This document shows, piece by piece, positions 10,464 through 18,317 of a DNA stretch of 64,000 nucleotides. Every line of letters starts with the position of its first letter. Position 1 is the first letter of the stretch. A program made the position numbers and the translations under genes. The stretch spans positions 124,001 through 188,000 of the forward strand of contig NZ_JAPHNC010000002.1 of the NCBI RefSeq assembly GCF_026241255.1. Direction: 5' to 3'. A model generated the notes under the pieces. That model saw nothing but the letters and a program-made list of their open reading frames with translations. It did no database searches and was not told the origin of the DNA. Source of the DNA: Helicobacter sp. MIT 21-1697 (GTDB taxonomy: Bacteria; Campylobacterota; Campylobacteria; Campylobacterales; Helicobacteraceae).

Positions 10464-11123
10464 TTATTCTAAAGATTGTATCAAAGCAAGGGCATTGCGA
10501 TGGATATTTTGATACTTTATCTCTAAGGGTGAATCTTGTATTTTATGCTGCCACAAAGCACTGATGACAGCGCACATATTGGCATTTTTTAGCAAATGTA
10601 TATTAGTAGTGTTAATACCTCCGATAGCGCAAATAGGAATGCTTAATGTAGCCTTGGCAGATTCTAGAATCTCTAAAGGTGCAAGCGGGGCATTTGGTTT
10701 TGTAGGAGAGGCAAAAAATGCACCAAATGCCACATAATCTGCCCCGAGCCTCTCCAAGCTTTGTGCCCGCTCCAAATCCCCATAGCTTGAAGCACCCAAG
10801 ATTCCACTAAATCGTGCCCTTGCCTCCATAAACTCGTTATCATCTTTGCCTAAATGAAGTGCAGGAGCGTTTATCTCTAATGCGAGTTCTAGTCTGTCAT
10901 TGAGCACAAAGAGGGCGTCATAACGCTCACATAGTGCCATAGCCTGAAGCGCGTAGGGCTTAAGCCACGCATCACTATGGCTTTTATCGCGTAGCTGGAA
11001 TATTCTCACGCCTGCTTTGAGGGCAGATTCTATACATTGGGGCAAAATCTCATAAGGAGTGAGAATCTCATCACTTATGGCATAAATGCCTTGCAAGATT
11101 GTTTTTTTATCATTAGATTTCAT
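10464..11123 (-). CDS. thiE: Thiamine-phosphate synthase
   Basis: A 219-residue TIM-barrel enzyme that joins HMP diphosphate and thiazole phosphate to make thiamine phosphate. Family marks are FQLRDKSHSD (phosphate and Mg binding), FVLNDRLELALEINAPALHLGKDD, ASSYGDLERAQSLERLGADYVAFGAFFASPTKP and the C-terminal phosphate loop CAIGGINTTN. Its length is normal. It lies 9 bp downstream of bpt on the same strand. With thiL and thiG elsewhere in the window it shows that the organism makes thiamine phosphate, although these genes are scattered. A 14-bp palindrome AGATTCTAGAATCT lies inside the gene at 10659-10672. Confidence 0.95.
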   Translation of the reverse strand: MKSNDKKTILQGIYAISDEILTPYEILPQCIESALKAGVRIFQLRDKSHSDAWLKPYALQAMALCERYDALFVLNDRLELALEINAPALHLGKDDNEFMEARARFSGILGASSYGDLERAQSLERLGADYVAFGAFFASPTKPNAPLAPLEILESAKATLSIPICAIGGINTTNIHLLKNANMCAVISALWQHKIQDSPLEIKYQNIHRNALALIQSLE

Positions 11124-11132
11124 TGAGATATT

Positions 11133-11861
11133 TTATTCCTTAGTATAGAGTTCCCAAATGGGTGTTTCAAAGACATCGGGGATATTTTTGAGTGCTTCAA
11201 AAGGCGTAAATCGTTCTTTATAGCCCATACAATAATGATCTTTTATCCAATAGCCCGGATAGAAGTATTTGAGTCCATTTTCTTTGCCGATTTGGATTTG
11301 TTTTAAAATATTAAGTGTGCCTAAGCTATGATGTGCAAATGCGTGGTCATAGTAAAAATACACTGCTGTAATACTATCAAAAAGCGCATCAACAAGCCCT
11401 ACGCCTATAAGTTGAGAATCTATAAGATAGAGGAGTTCATAGCCAAAGTCCTGATGTCCCTCAACAAACATATCCATATACGATTCTGGCGTAGTGGGTG
11501 TGTATTCCCAACCTTTTTTATCGTGCATAACCCGATGATAACGATTATAAAGCTCTATGTGTGCTTGGGTTATCGTAGGCTTTTGTATGTAAATATCAAT
11601 GTTTTGAGCTTTTTTTAGCACTCTTTTATGATTTTTGCTAAAAGTAAAGTCATCAATCAAGGTGCGTATGGAAATGCAATCTGTGCAACCCTCACACATT
11701 GGTGTGAAAAAATAATTTCCAAAGCGTCTCCAACCGCGTTCAAGCAGTCCATAGTAGAATGTCGGTGTTACATTTTGAATATGAAAATATCTAAAAATAC
11801 TTCGTTTGGAATCTATGTAGCTACAAGTTTTTTCTTCAGAGTAAAATTCAACTAATCTCAT
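11133..11861 (-). CDS. bpt: Aspartate/glutamate leucyltransferase (arginyl-transferase family)
   Basis: This 242-residue protein matches the bacterial Bpt/ATE family that adds leucine from Leu-tRNA to N-terminal Asp or Glu, marking proteins for ClpS-ClpAP. The N-terminal cysteine cluster is present (KTCSYIDSKRS and CEGCTDCISIR). The rest is the GNAT-like transferase part, with ELYNRYHRVMHDKKGW, VGLVDALFDSITAVYFYYDH and YFYPGYWIKDHYCMGYKERF. The length is usual for the family. It precedes thiE and is followed upstream by the lytic transglycosylase gene on the same strand, 10 bp away. Confidence in the family is high; exact donor specificity is from family knowledge. Confidence 0.92.
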   Translation of the reverse strand: MRLVEFYSEEKTCSYIDSKRSIFRYFHIQNVTPTFYYGLLERGWRRFGNYFFTPMCEGCTDCISIRTLIDDFTFSKNHKRVLKKAQNIDIYIQKPTITQAHIELYNRYHRVMHDKKGWEYTPTTPESYMDMFVEGHQDFGYELLYLIDSQLIGVGLVDALFDSITAVYFYYDHAFAHHSLGTLNILKQIQIGKENGLKYFYPGYWIKDHYCMGYKERFTPFEALKNIPDVFETPIWELYTKE

Positions 11862-11871
11862 TTGGCAACAT

Positions 11872-13071
11872 TCATTTGATATGTTCGTAATTTTTTTTGA
11901 ATGTGCTCACTTTGAGGAGATAGCGTTTTCCCTCATCAGATGGGAGCTTGGAGCGCAATGTATCATAGACTTTAGATGATGAAAGCGCATTAATACGCTT
12001 GAAAGCTTGATTTTTATCATTGTGAAATGTCCTCAACACACTTCCAGCACCTGCATTATATGCGGTAATTACACAATATTCTTGGCTTTGCTTATCTTTA
12101 ATATCAGGCAGATAACGATTAAAAAGTATGCTTAAATACGCTACGCCATACTCAATGTTTGTTTCAGGGTTAAAGAGCATTTTTTTTGTGGGCATACCTT
12201 TTTTGCCATTAATAAGTTCATACGCATCAGCTCCTGCCGTGCTTGGGACAACCTGCATAAGCCCATACGCAGGAGCGCCACTCACAGCATAGGGATTGAA
12301 ATTAGATTCTGTTTGGATAATGCCTAGCACAAGTGCGGGAGAAATATTATATTTGCGCGCATATTTTTGCACAAGTGCTTCATATCTGTGCTCACTTTTG
12401 CTTTGATAATCTCCCACCATTTGCAAATCTACATAGCTTACTTGTTTGCCCTTGCTATCTTTGCGTGTTTTTATGGCATTTTCAATGAGATATTTTGCAT
12501 ATCTCTGGGCGCGCCATTGTGTTAAAATATCCTCTCCCTCATTGTCCTTGATGAGTCCTGCAAGGAATGGCTTTCCATCAAAGACAAAATCTTCATCAGA
12601 ATACAAATCTATCTTGCTTGGGTCTTGAGGGAGTAAAAGAGTGTGTGTAATGGCTCTTTCTAAAGATTGTGTGGGATTTTGCGTGTCAATGGTTTCAATG
12701 CGAATAGCACCTGTGCTAAAGTTGATACTTGCTTTAGACATATAATGGTTGGAATATCTCACATAAGTTTGTGTGCTTGGCAAACTTATGTCTTCCTCAC
12801 TCCATTGTTTTGCGACATTGCCACTAAGGGCATTGGCGACTTGAGTATATTGACGCTTAACTTCTTTTATATCGCGCAATAAGGCTCTTTGGTCGGTGGA
12901 GATTCTGAGTTGATTGCCTGCCACTTGTTTTATTGCATAATAAGGATCTTCGGTAATACTAATTTGAGCATTATTAAGGGTAGAGCAACCCCAAAAATTT
13001 TCCATTAGCACTATCATTCCAAATACACAAATAATTTTATATAGAATCTGTAAAGAACAAAGAGTTTTCAC
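11872..13071 (-). CDS. mltC: Membrane-bound lytic murein transglycosylase, MltC-like
   Basis: A 399-residue protein with an N-terminal signal and lipobox-like segment (NFWGCSTLNN). An N-terminal region resembles the MltC family (DUF3393). The C-terminal SLT domain has catalytic Glu in LGIIQTESNFNPYAVS, followed by APAYGLMQVVPSTAGADAY and CVITAYNAGAGSVLRTF. Such enzymes cleave glycan strands of peptidoglycan to 1,6-anhydro products from the inner face of the outer membrane. It heads a minus-strand run with bpt and thiE. The region between its start and the divergent radical SAM gene is 121 bp. The MltC rather than MltA/E label rests on the long N-terminal domain. Confidence 0.88.
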   Translation of the reverse strand: MKTLCSLQILYKIICVFGMIVLMENFWGCSTLNNAQISITEDPYYAIKQVAGNQLRISTDQRALLRDIKEVKRQYTQVANALSGNVAKQWSEEDISLPSTQTYVRYSNHYMSKASINFSTGAIRIETIDTQNPTQSLERAITHTLLLPQDPSKIDLYSDEDFVFDGKPFLAGLIKDNEGEDILTQWRAQRYAKYLIENAIKTRKDSKGKQVSYVDLQMVGDYQSKSEHRYEALVQKYARKYNISPALVLGIIQTESNFNPYAVSGAPAYGLMQVVPSTAGADAYELINGKKGMPTKKMLFNPETNIEYGVAYLSILFNRYLPDIKDKQSQEYCVITAYNAGAGSVLRTFHNDKNQAFKRINALSSSKVYDTLRSKLPSDEGKRYLLKVSTFKKNYEHIK

Positions 13072-13192
13072 ATAATGCCTTTGTTGAGATGTGTTTTCAA
13101 GTGGGGATTGTAGCGTAAAAATTCAGATTTGCCAATCAAGAAGCAACACAAAATGTGATATACTTTGCACTTTATTTTCAATAAGGAATGTT

Positions 13193-14119
13193 ATGGAAAT
13201 CATATTTGGTCCTGTGCATTCGCGGCGATTTGGACGCTCACTTGGCGTTGATTTATCTCCTTATGCAAAGCAGTGCAATTTTGATTGTGTATATTGCGAA
13301 TTACAAAGGGCAAAAAGTGTAGAATCTATGAAAACAATAGTGCCTGTTGATGAAGTGGTAAATGCCGTTCAAAAGGCTATTGTTGTCCATAAATGTGATG
13401 TTTTAACGCTTACTGCAAATGGTGAGCCTACGCTATATCCTCATTTAAAAGAACTTATTAGCACTCTTAAAATAATTGTGCCAGATTCTATAAAATTGCT
13501 TTTGCTGACTAATGGTTCATTATTGTGGCGAGATGATGTGCGTGAGTGTTTGAAAAAGCTTGATATTGTTAAATTTTCTTGTGATGCGCTTGAAGAAAAA
13601 GCATTTAAGCATATTGACCGCCCGCATTCTAGCCTTTCGTTGGAACAAATCAAAGAGGGAATCATACGCTTTTGTGAAGAATTTCAAGGTGAAATTATTG
13701 CTGAAGTGCTTTTTGTCAAAGGCATAAATGATACACACGCTCAAGCTCAAGCCATTGCAGCCTTTCTTGCTGCATTGCCTATTCATCGTGTAGATATAGG
13801 CAGTATTGACCGCCCACCGGCTTATAAGGTAGAAGCTATAAGTGAGGAAAGCTTAGAATCTCTTGCTGCACATTTTTATGCTTATCCGCATTTAAATGTT
13901 TCGCTGCCAAAACGCTCTAAAATACAGCAAGATTCTATTTTGCAATCTTATGATACAGATGAACTATTGGGGTTGATTAAGCGACGTCCTCTAAGCGTAA
14001 TAGATGCACAAAAAATGCTAGATTCTCAAACTTTAGCACTCTTATATCAGCTATGCCAAAAAGGGACGATAAAGCAGTGTAGAGTAGGAGAAAATGAATT
14101 TTATCAAGTTGTGGATTAA
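13193..14119 (+). CDS. Radical SAM protein
   Basis: The start is ATG 13193, preceded by AAGGA at a 6-bp distance; in-frame codons upstream to 13091 have no ribosome site. The product (308 residues) begins MEIIFGPVHSRRFGRSLGVDL and holds the 4Fe-4S triad as CNFDCVYC (CX3CX2C), then LTLTANGEPTLYP and SCDALEEKAFKHIDRPH, typical of radical SAM barrels. The last 60 residues look like a winged-helix domain (LLGLIKRRPLSVIDAQKML). The family resembles the Wyosine/MoaA-like radical SAM proteins of unknown substrate found in many Campylobacterota. The reaction is not predictable. Confidence 0.88.
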   Translation: MEIIFGPVHSRRFGRSLGVDLSPYAKQCNFDCVYCELQRAKSVESMKTIVPVDEVVNAVQKAIVVHKCDVLTLTANGEPTLYPHLKELISTLKIIVPDSIKLLLLTNGSLLWRDDVRECLKKLDIVKFSCDALEEKAFKHIDRPHSSLSLEQIKEGIIRFCEEFQGEIIAEVLFVKGINDTHAQAQAIAAFLAALPIHRVDIGSIDRPPAYKVEAISEESLESLAAHFYAYPHLNVSLPKRSKIQQDSILQSYDTDELLGLIKRRPLSVIDAQKMLDSQTLALLYQLCQKGTIKQCRVGENEFYQVVD

Positions 14120-14137
14120 AGGTTAAAAGATTTGGGC

Positions 14138-14143
14138 TATAAT
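14138..14143 (+). promoter_or_regulatory. Putative -10 box of sodB
   Basis: TATAAT follows TTTGGGC, an extended -10 context common in Helicobacter, where a clear -35 is often absent. It lies 95 bp before the sodB start, so the transcript would have a leader of about 88 nt that contains the inverted repeat at 14164-14198. Confidence 0.5.
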
Positions 14144-14163
14144 TATTTACTTTGTCGGTGTTT

Positions 14164-14198
14164 AGATTCTTTAAAATATCATTAAAGTTAAAGAATCT
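14164..14198 (+). repeat. Perfect 11-bp inverted repeat in the sodB leader
   Basis: AGATTCTTTAA (14164-14174) and TTAAAGAATCT (14188-14198) are exact reverse complements around a 13-base spacer. The arms contain the over-represented word AGATTCT/AGAATCT in inverted orientation. In RNA this would fold ahead of the sodB ribosome site (AAGGAGA). It could instead terminate transcripts from the radical SAM gene, but no T run follows. Confidence 0.7.
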
Positions 14199-14238
14199 GA
14201 AATCAACAGGCAAACAACAAAATTTAAGGAGAAAGTAA

Positions 14239-14874
14239 ATGTTTGAATTGCGTAAATTACCTTATGGTAAAAATGAGTTTAATGGTTTTATCAGTGAGCA
14301 AACTTTTGAGTATCATTATGGGAAACATCACCAAACCTATGTGAATAACTTGAATAATCTCATTAAAGGGACAGAGTTTGAAAATGCAGAGCTTGGCGAT
14401 ATTATCCTCAAATCAAATGGTGGTATTTTCAATAATGCGGCACAAGTGTATAATCACGATTTTTATTGGGACTGCTTAAGCCCTAAAGAAAGTGCAATGA
14501 GCGCGGAATTAAGTGCTGCTATTAATGCTGAATTTGGCTCAATAGACACTCTTAAAGAAAAATTCCTTACTTCAAGCACAACTCTTTTTGGTTCAGGTTG
14601 GAATTGGCTCGTGTATAATACACAAACCAACAAGCTTGAAATTGTCCAAACAAGCAATGCTGCTACACCTGCGACAGATTCTAAAGTGCCACTTTTGGTT
14701 GTTGATGTATGGGAGCACGCCTATTATATTGACCATAGAAATGCTCGTCCTGCTTATTTGGAAGCATTTTGGAAGCACATTAATTGGGCTTTTGTCTCAA
14801 GAGCTTATGAATGGGCACTCAAAGAGGGCTTACAATCATTTAAATTCTACATTAATGGGATTCACAAAAAATAA
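14239..14874 (+). CDS. sodB: Superoxide dismutase [Fe]
   Basis: A 211-residue Fe/Mn-family superoxide dismutase. Metal ligands are visible: His in FEYHYGKHHQTYV, His in QVYNHDFYWDCL, and Asp and His in VVDVWEHAYYIDH. The NNAAQVYNHDFYW and FGSGWNWLV segments fit the iron form carried by Helicobacter. It removes superoxide in the cytoplasm and is a known colonisation factor in the genus. A ribosome site AAGGAGA lies 7 bp upstream of the ATG. The promoter and a leader hairpin are described separately. It is probably monocistronic, because a hairpin follows at 14890-14925. Confidence 0.97.
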   Translation: MFELRKLPYGKNEFNGFISEQTFEYHYGKHHQTYVNNLNNLIKGTEFENAELGDIILKSNGGIFNNAAQVYNHDFYWDCLSPKESAMSAELSAAINAEFGSIDTLKEKFLTSSTTLFGSGWNWLVYNTQTNKLEIVQTSNAATPATDSKVPLLVVDVWEHAYYIDHRNARPAYLEAFWKHINWAFVSRAYEWALKEGLQSFKFYINGIHKK

Positions 14875-14889
14875 TTCCTTTGATATTTT

Positions 14890-14925
14890 ACATTCGTGCG
14901 GCTTTATAAGCCTCTGTGCGAATGT
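14890..14925 (+). terminator. Two-part hairpin after sodB
   Basis: An outer stem ACATTCG (14890-14896)/CGAATGT (14919-14925) encloses an inner stem GGCTT/AAGCC with a TAT loop (14900-14912). It begins 15 bp after the sodB stop. The following DNA is only moderately T-rich, so it may slow or stabilise transcripts rather than fully terminate them. Confidence 0.55.
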
Positions 14926-14981
14926 TGCTTCAATTATGTTATTATCTTAACTTTCATTTACCTAAAAGCCAAAGGCGCACA

Positions 14982-15812
14982 ATGTTACAACATCACATTA
15001 AAGACTTTATCAAAAAAGCTCTTGATGAAGATTTAGGCAGAGGAGATTTATATGCTCTTTTTGCAACAGATAAGGAAGTCCAAGCTTATATCATTGCTAA
15101 GCAAGAGGGTGTATTCTCTGGGGAAATATACCTTAGAGCAATGCTTGAGTATTTTGGGCTTAGCCTTATATCATCATATTCAGATGGTGAATTGTTTGCA
15201 AAAGGTGCGATTTTATGTCGTATAAAAGGAAGTCATATTCATATTTTGCAGTTAGAACGCGTATTGCTCAATATTCTTGCTCATAGTAGTGGCATAGCTA
15301 CTCTTACTGCTTCTTATGTGAGATTGATAAAAGACACACGCGTTAAACTTCTTGATACGCGCAAGACACGCCCATTATTGCGCCAACTTGAAAAATATTC
15401 TATCATCAATGGTGGAGGACATAATCATCGTTTTGGGTTAGATAGTATGCTTATGTTAAAAGATACGCATTTAGCTTATGCTCGGAATCTTGCAGAGATT
15501 ATTAGCACTGCAAGGAAAAGATTGCCATTTATGTGTCCTATTGAAATAGAATGTGAAAATTTTGAACAAGCTAAAGAGGCGATACACGCCAAAGTAGATG
15601 TGATTATGTGCGATAATATGAGTGTAGAGGCAATTCAAGAAGTAGTAGCATATCGCAATGCAAATGCACCTCATATTTACCTTGAAGCAAGTGGTAATAT
15701 AACGTTTGAGAATATCCGTGATTATGCTTTTAGTGGTGTAGATGCTATTAGTGTGGGCTCACTTATTCATCAAGCAAAGTGGCTTGATTTCAGCCTAAAA
15801 ATTGAAGGCTAG
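14982..15812 (+). CDS. nadC: Nicotinate-nucleotide pyrophosphorylase (quinolinate phosphoribosyltransferase)
   Basis: The start is ATG 14982 (MLQHHIKDFIKKALDEDLGRGD); upstream in-frame codons to 14916 fall in the hairpin region. The 276-residue product has NadC marks: EDLGRGDLY at the N-terminus, LLNILAHSSGIATLT, LDTRKTRPLLRQLEKYSIINGGGHNHRFGL with PRPP- and quinolinate-binding basic residues, and EASGNITFENIRDYAFSGVDAISVG at the C-terminus. It converts quinolinate and PRPP to nicotinate mononucleotide in de novo NAD synthesis, downstream of NadA, which is encoded about 6 kb away here. thiL follows after 3 bp. Confidence 0.95.
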   Translation: MLQHHIKDFIKKALDEDLGRGDLYALFATDKEVQAYIIAKQEGVFSGEIYLRAMLEYFGLSLISSYSDGELFAKGAILCRIKGSHIHILQLERVLLNILAHSSGIATLTASYVRLIKDTRVKLLDTRKTRPLLRQLEKYSIINGGGHNHRFGLDSMLMLKDTHLAYARNLAEIISTARKRLPFMCPIEIECENFEQAKEAIHAKVDVIMCDNMSVEAIQEVVAYRNANAPHIYLEASGNITFENIRDYAFSGVDAISVGSLIHQAKWLDFSLKIEG

Positions 15813-15815
15813 GTT

Positions 15816-16784
15816 GTGATAGGATTTGATAGAGAATCATTTTTTATTCATACATTGCAATCAGAGGGAATCACAGAGGGAATAGGCGATGATTGTTGTG
15901 TATTCTTTCCACAAGATAACAACTCTCATCACCCACGCAAAGCACATATTAAGGCACACATCAATCCTAAAGCACAACAAAAAGCAAATGTCTCACCTTT
16001 TGTTGTTGGTATGGATAGTTTTTGTGAGGGAGTGCATTTTCTCGCTCATTGGTTTTCGCCTTATGAACTTGCTTTTAAGGCTTTTTTGGTTAATTATTCC
16101 GATATTGTAGCGATGAATGCTACTCCTGCTTATGCAATGTTAAGCATTGGTTTGCCCCGATATTGGGCTAAAGCAGAGATTAAAGATTGTATTCGTGGCA
16201 TAGGAGATTTTTGTCGCAAATATAATGTAAAACTTATCGGGGGCGATACTATTAGCACCAAAGATTTGCAGATTCATATTACTTTTTTTGGTTTAATTCA
16301 TAAACATACGCTTTATCGTGATAAGATTCCTGCTGGTTCGGTACTTTTTTATACTTGCGATAAATATCCGCAGCATACTATCACTCAAAGCTATAAAGTG
16401 CTAAAAACATTGCTCCATCCACCTAAAAATAAACATTTAAGAGCAAAAGGCAGATTCTTATCTCCTCGTATTAGGGCGCGATTTATAGCCGATTGTGCGC
16501 GATTTTTAAAAGGAGGTATGGATATTTCTGATGGTATTTTAAGCGATATTTCTAAGCTTAGTGCAATAAATAAGCTTCATTTTAAATCAAATATGCCACT
16601 TTTTGCACCACATTTAAAACCTTTGCTTTATAGCGGAGAATCTTATGAAATGCTTATAGCCATTGCACCAAAGGATAGCCTCAAGCTTAAAAGAATAGCT
16701 CTAAGGCATAGGATTAAAGTATGCAAAATAGGTCAATTTACGCGTAAAAAATATATTCTACCACCAATAAAGTATTGGCATTAA
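15816..16784 (+). CDS. thiL: Thiamine-monophosphate kinase
   Basis: GTG 15816 starts three bases after the nadC stop. The 322-residue product shows the PurM/ThiL fold: GIGDDCCVFFPQD near residue 21, VVGMDSFCEGVHFLAHWFSPYELAFKAFLVNYSDIVAMNATPAY, IGGDTISTKDLQIHITFFG and GGMDISDGILSDISKLS (the Mg-ATP site). It phosphorylates thiamine phosphate to thiamine diphosphate. A divergent stretch of lysine- and histidine-rich residues (HHPRKAHIKAHINPKAQQ) is inserted near residue 40. The GTG start lies in a tight nadC-thiL-rdgB run that is probably one transcript. Confidence 0.93.
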   Translation: MIGFDRESFFIHTLQSEGITEGIGDDCCVFFPQDNNSHHPRKAHIKAHINPKAQQKANVSPFVVGMDSFCEGVHFLAHWFSPYELAFKAFLVNYSDIVAMNATPAYAMLSIGLPRYWAKAEIKDCIRGIGDFCRKYNVKLIGGDTISTKDLQIHITFFGLIHKHTLYRDKIPAGSVLFYTCDKYPQHTITQSYKVLKTLLHPPKNKHLRAKGRFLSPRIRARFIADCARFLKGGMDISDGILSDISKLSAINKLHFKSNMPLFAPHLKPLLYSGESYEMLIAIAPKDSLKLKRIALRHRIKVCKIGQFTRKKYILPPIKYWH

Positions 16785-16800
16785 GCATAAGGAGTATTTA

Positions 16801-17529
16801 ATGACTATCATACTTGCGACAAGCAATACGCATAAAATCCGTGAATTTCAGGCTATGCTAGGGGATAAAGACGCGAAAGTATATGCGTATGAGGAGATTC
16901 TAAAGCCTTTACATATTATAGAAAATGGTGCGAGTTTTGCAGAAAATGCTGCACTTAAAGCAAAAGCAATTTATAATGCTCTCTATATGCAATATATGCA
17001 AGAAAAAGGACAGAGTGATGTATTAGCATTTCCTCTTGCTCTTATTGCAGAAGATAGTGGGATATGTATTCCAGCTCTTGGTGGAGAGCCGGGTATTTAT
17101 AGTGCGAGATATGCACAATATAAGGGATTTAGACAAGATTCACGAGCTTTATATACGCAAAGAACGCAAAGCGATTTGCATATTACGCACAATAGCACCG
17201 ATATTGAGAATCTCCATTGTCTTTTAGAGCAAATCACACCATTTGCACCAACTCCTGCGTTTTTTATCGCACATATCGCGCTTATTTATATGGAATCCAC
17301 ATTATTACCTTTAGATAAATGCAAGATAGAGCATTTTGAGGGAAAGCTAGATGGTATAGTTATAGGTGAAAAAAGAGGCAATCAAGGGTTTGGTTATGAT
17401 CCTTTATTTGTGCCAAATAAAGATAATCCTTTACAAAAAACTTTAGCACAATTAGAACCAAGTGCTAAAAATATGCTCTCACATCGCAAAAAAGCCATAT
17501 CTCTTTGTGTTGAGCGACTGAATAGATAA
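16801..17529 (+). CDS. rdgB: Non-canonical purine NTP pyrophosphatase (HAM1/RdgB family)
   Basis: A 242-residue nucleotide-cleansing enzyme that hydrolyses dITP and XTP to monophosphates. Signatures are IILATSNTHKIREFQAML at the N-terminus, ASFAENAALKAKA, LIAEDSGICIPALGGEPGIYSARYA and the C-terminal GNQGFGYDPLFVP and HRKKA. It is longer than the usual 195-205 residues because of insertions near SDVLAFPLA and QRTQSDLHITHNST. It lies 16 bp after thiL with AAGGAG before the ATG. Confidence 0.94.
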   Translation: MTIILATSNTHKIREFQAMLGDKDAKVYAYEEILKPLHIIENGASFAENAALKAKAIYNALYMQYMQEKGQSDVLAFPLALIAEDSGICIPALGGEPGIYSARYAQYKGFRQDSRALYTQRTQSDLHITHNSTDIENLHCLLEQITPFAPTPAFFIAHIALIYMESTLLPLDKCKIEHFEGKLDGIVIGEKRGNQGFGYDPLFVPNKDNPLQKTLAQLEPSAKNMLSHRKKAISLCVERLNR

Positions 17530-17603
17530 ATAAGTGTTATTAAGCCAAAAGTAATATCTTTCAGATTACAATGCGGGCTTAAAATTAATTCAAAGGATTA
17601 TTT

Positions 17604-18269
17604 ATGTTCAAAACAACAACTTCAAAAATTTCCATAGCACTTTGTGGCACACTTCTTATGTCAGCTTGCACGACCAATCCTTACACAGGCGAATCGCAAA
17701 TAAGTAGAGCAGCTATTGGTGCAGTGGGCGCAGCAGCAGTGGGTGCTGGGATTGGCGCATTGGCTAACAAAAAGAATAGGGCAAAAGGTGCTGCTATTGG
17801 CGCGGGTGTAGGTGCATTAGCGGGTGGAGCAGTAGGTGGATATATGGATATACAAAACAAAAAACTTCGTGAAGAACTTCAAGGCACGGGAGTGAGTGTT
17901 ACAAAAAATGGTGATGAAATTATCCTCAATATGCCCGGTGATATTACATTCAAGTCAGGTAGTGCGGACTTAAGTGCAGATTTTTATAAAGTGCTTAATT
18001 CTGTGGCAAAAGTGCTTAACAAATATGATAAAACTATCGTTTCTATCGTAGGCTACACAGATAATACAGGCAGCGCAGCAAAAAATCTTACCCTTTCGCA
18101 ACAACGCGCACAAAGCGTAGCGACATATTTACAGAATCAAAAAGTCAAACCAGAACGATTTGTGATTGAGGGAATGGGACAAGATGAGCCTATTGCTTCA
18201 AATAAAACGCCTGAAGGGCGAGCGCAAAATCGCCGTGTTGAAATCTCACTTACTGCGATTACAAAATAA
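17604..18269 (+). CDS. OmpA-family lipoprotein with glycine-zipper domain
   Basis: A 221-residue lipoprotein: signal ending LLMSACTTNP, then a glycine-zipper segment of two GAAIGAGVGALAGG-type repeats (about residues 37-80) that packs into a membrane, then a C-terminal OmpA domain (GDITFKSGSADLS, IVGYTDNTGSAAKNLTLSQQRAQSV, NRRVEISLT) that binds peptidoglycan. The architecture matches YiaD/Pal-like proteins tying the outer membrane to the wall. A TACAAT at about 17569-17574 could be the -10 of its own promoter. A ribosome site AAAGGA precedes the ATG. No Tol genes are adjacent. Confidence 0.9.
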   Translation: MFKTTTSKISIALCGTLLMSACTTNPYTGESQISRAAIGAVGAAAVGAGIGALANKKNRAKGAAIGAGVGALAGGAVGGYMDIQNKKLREELQGTGVSVTKNGDEIILNMPGDITFKSGSADLSADFYKVLNSVAKVLNKYDKTIVSIVGYTDNTGSAAKNLTLSQQRAQSVATYLQNQKVKPERFVIEGMGQDEPIASNKTPEGRAQNRRVEISLTAITK

Positions 18270-18317
18270 TGCTTTTTTCTTTCCTTTTACCCCTTTAGGT
18301 AAAAGGAATTTGAAATA

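Noticed and set aside
10464-11123. A TPP riboswitch near thiE, thiL or thiG
   Set aside because: The leaders are only 3-30 bp long or absent, and no conserved TPP-riboswitch sequence was seen.
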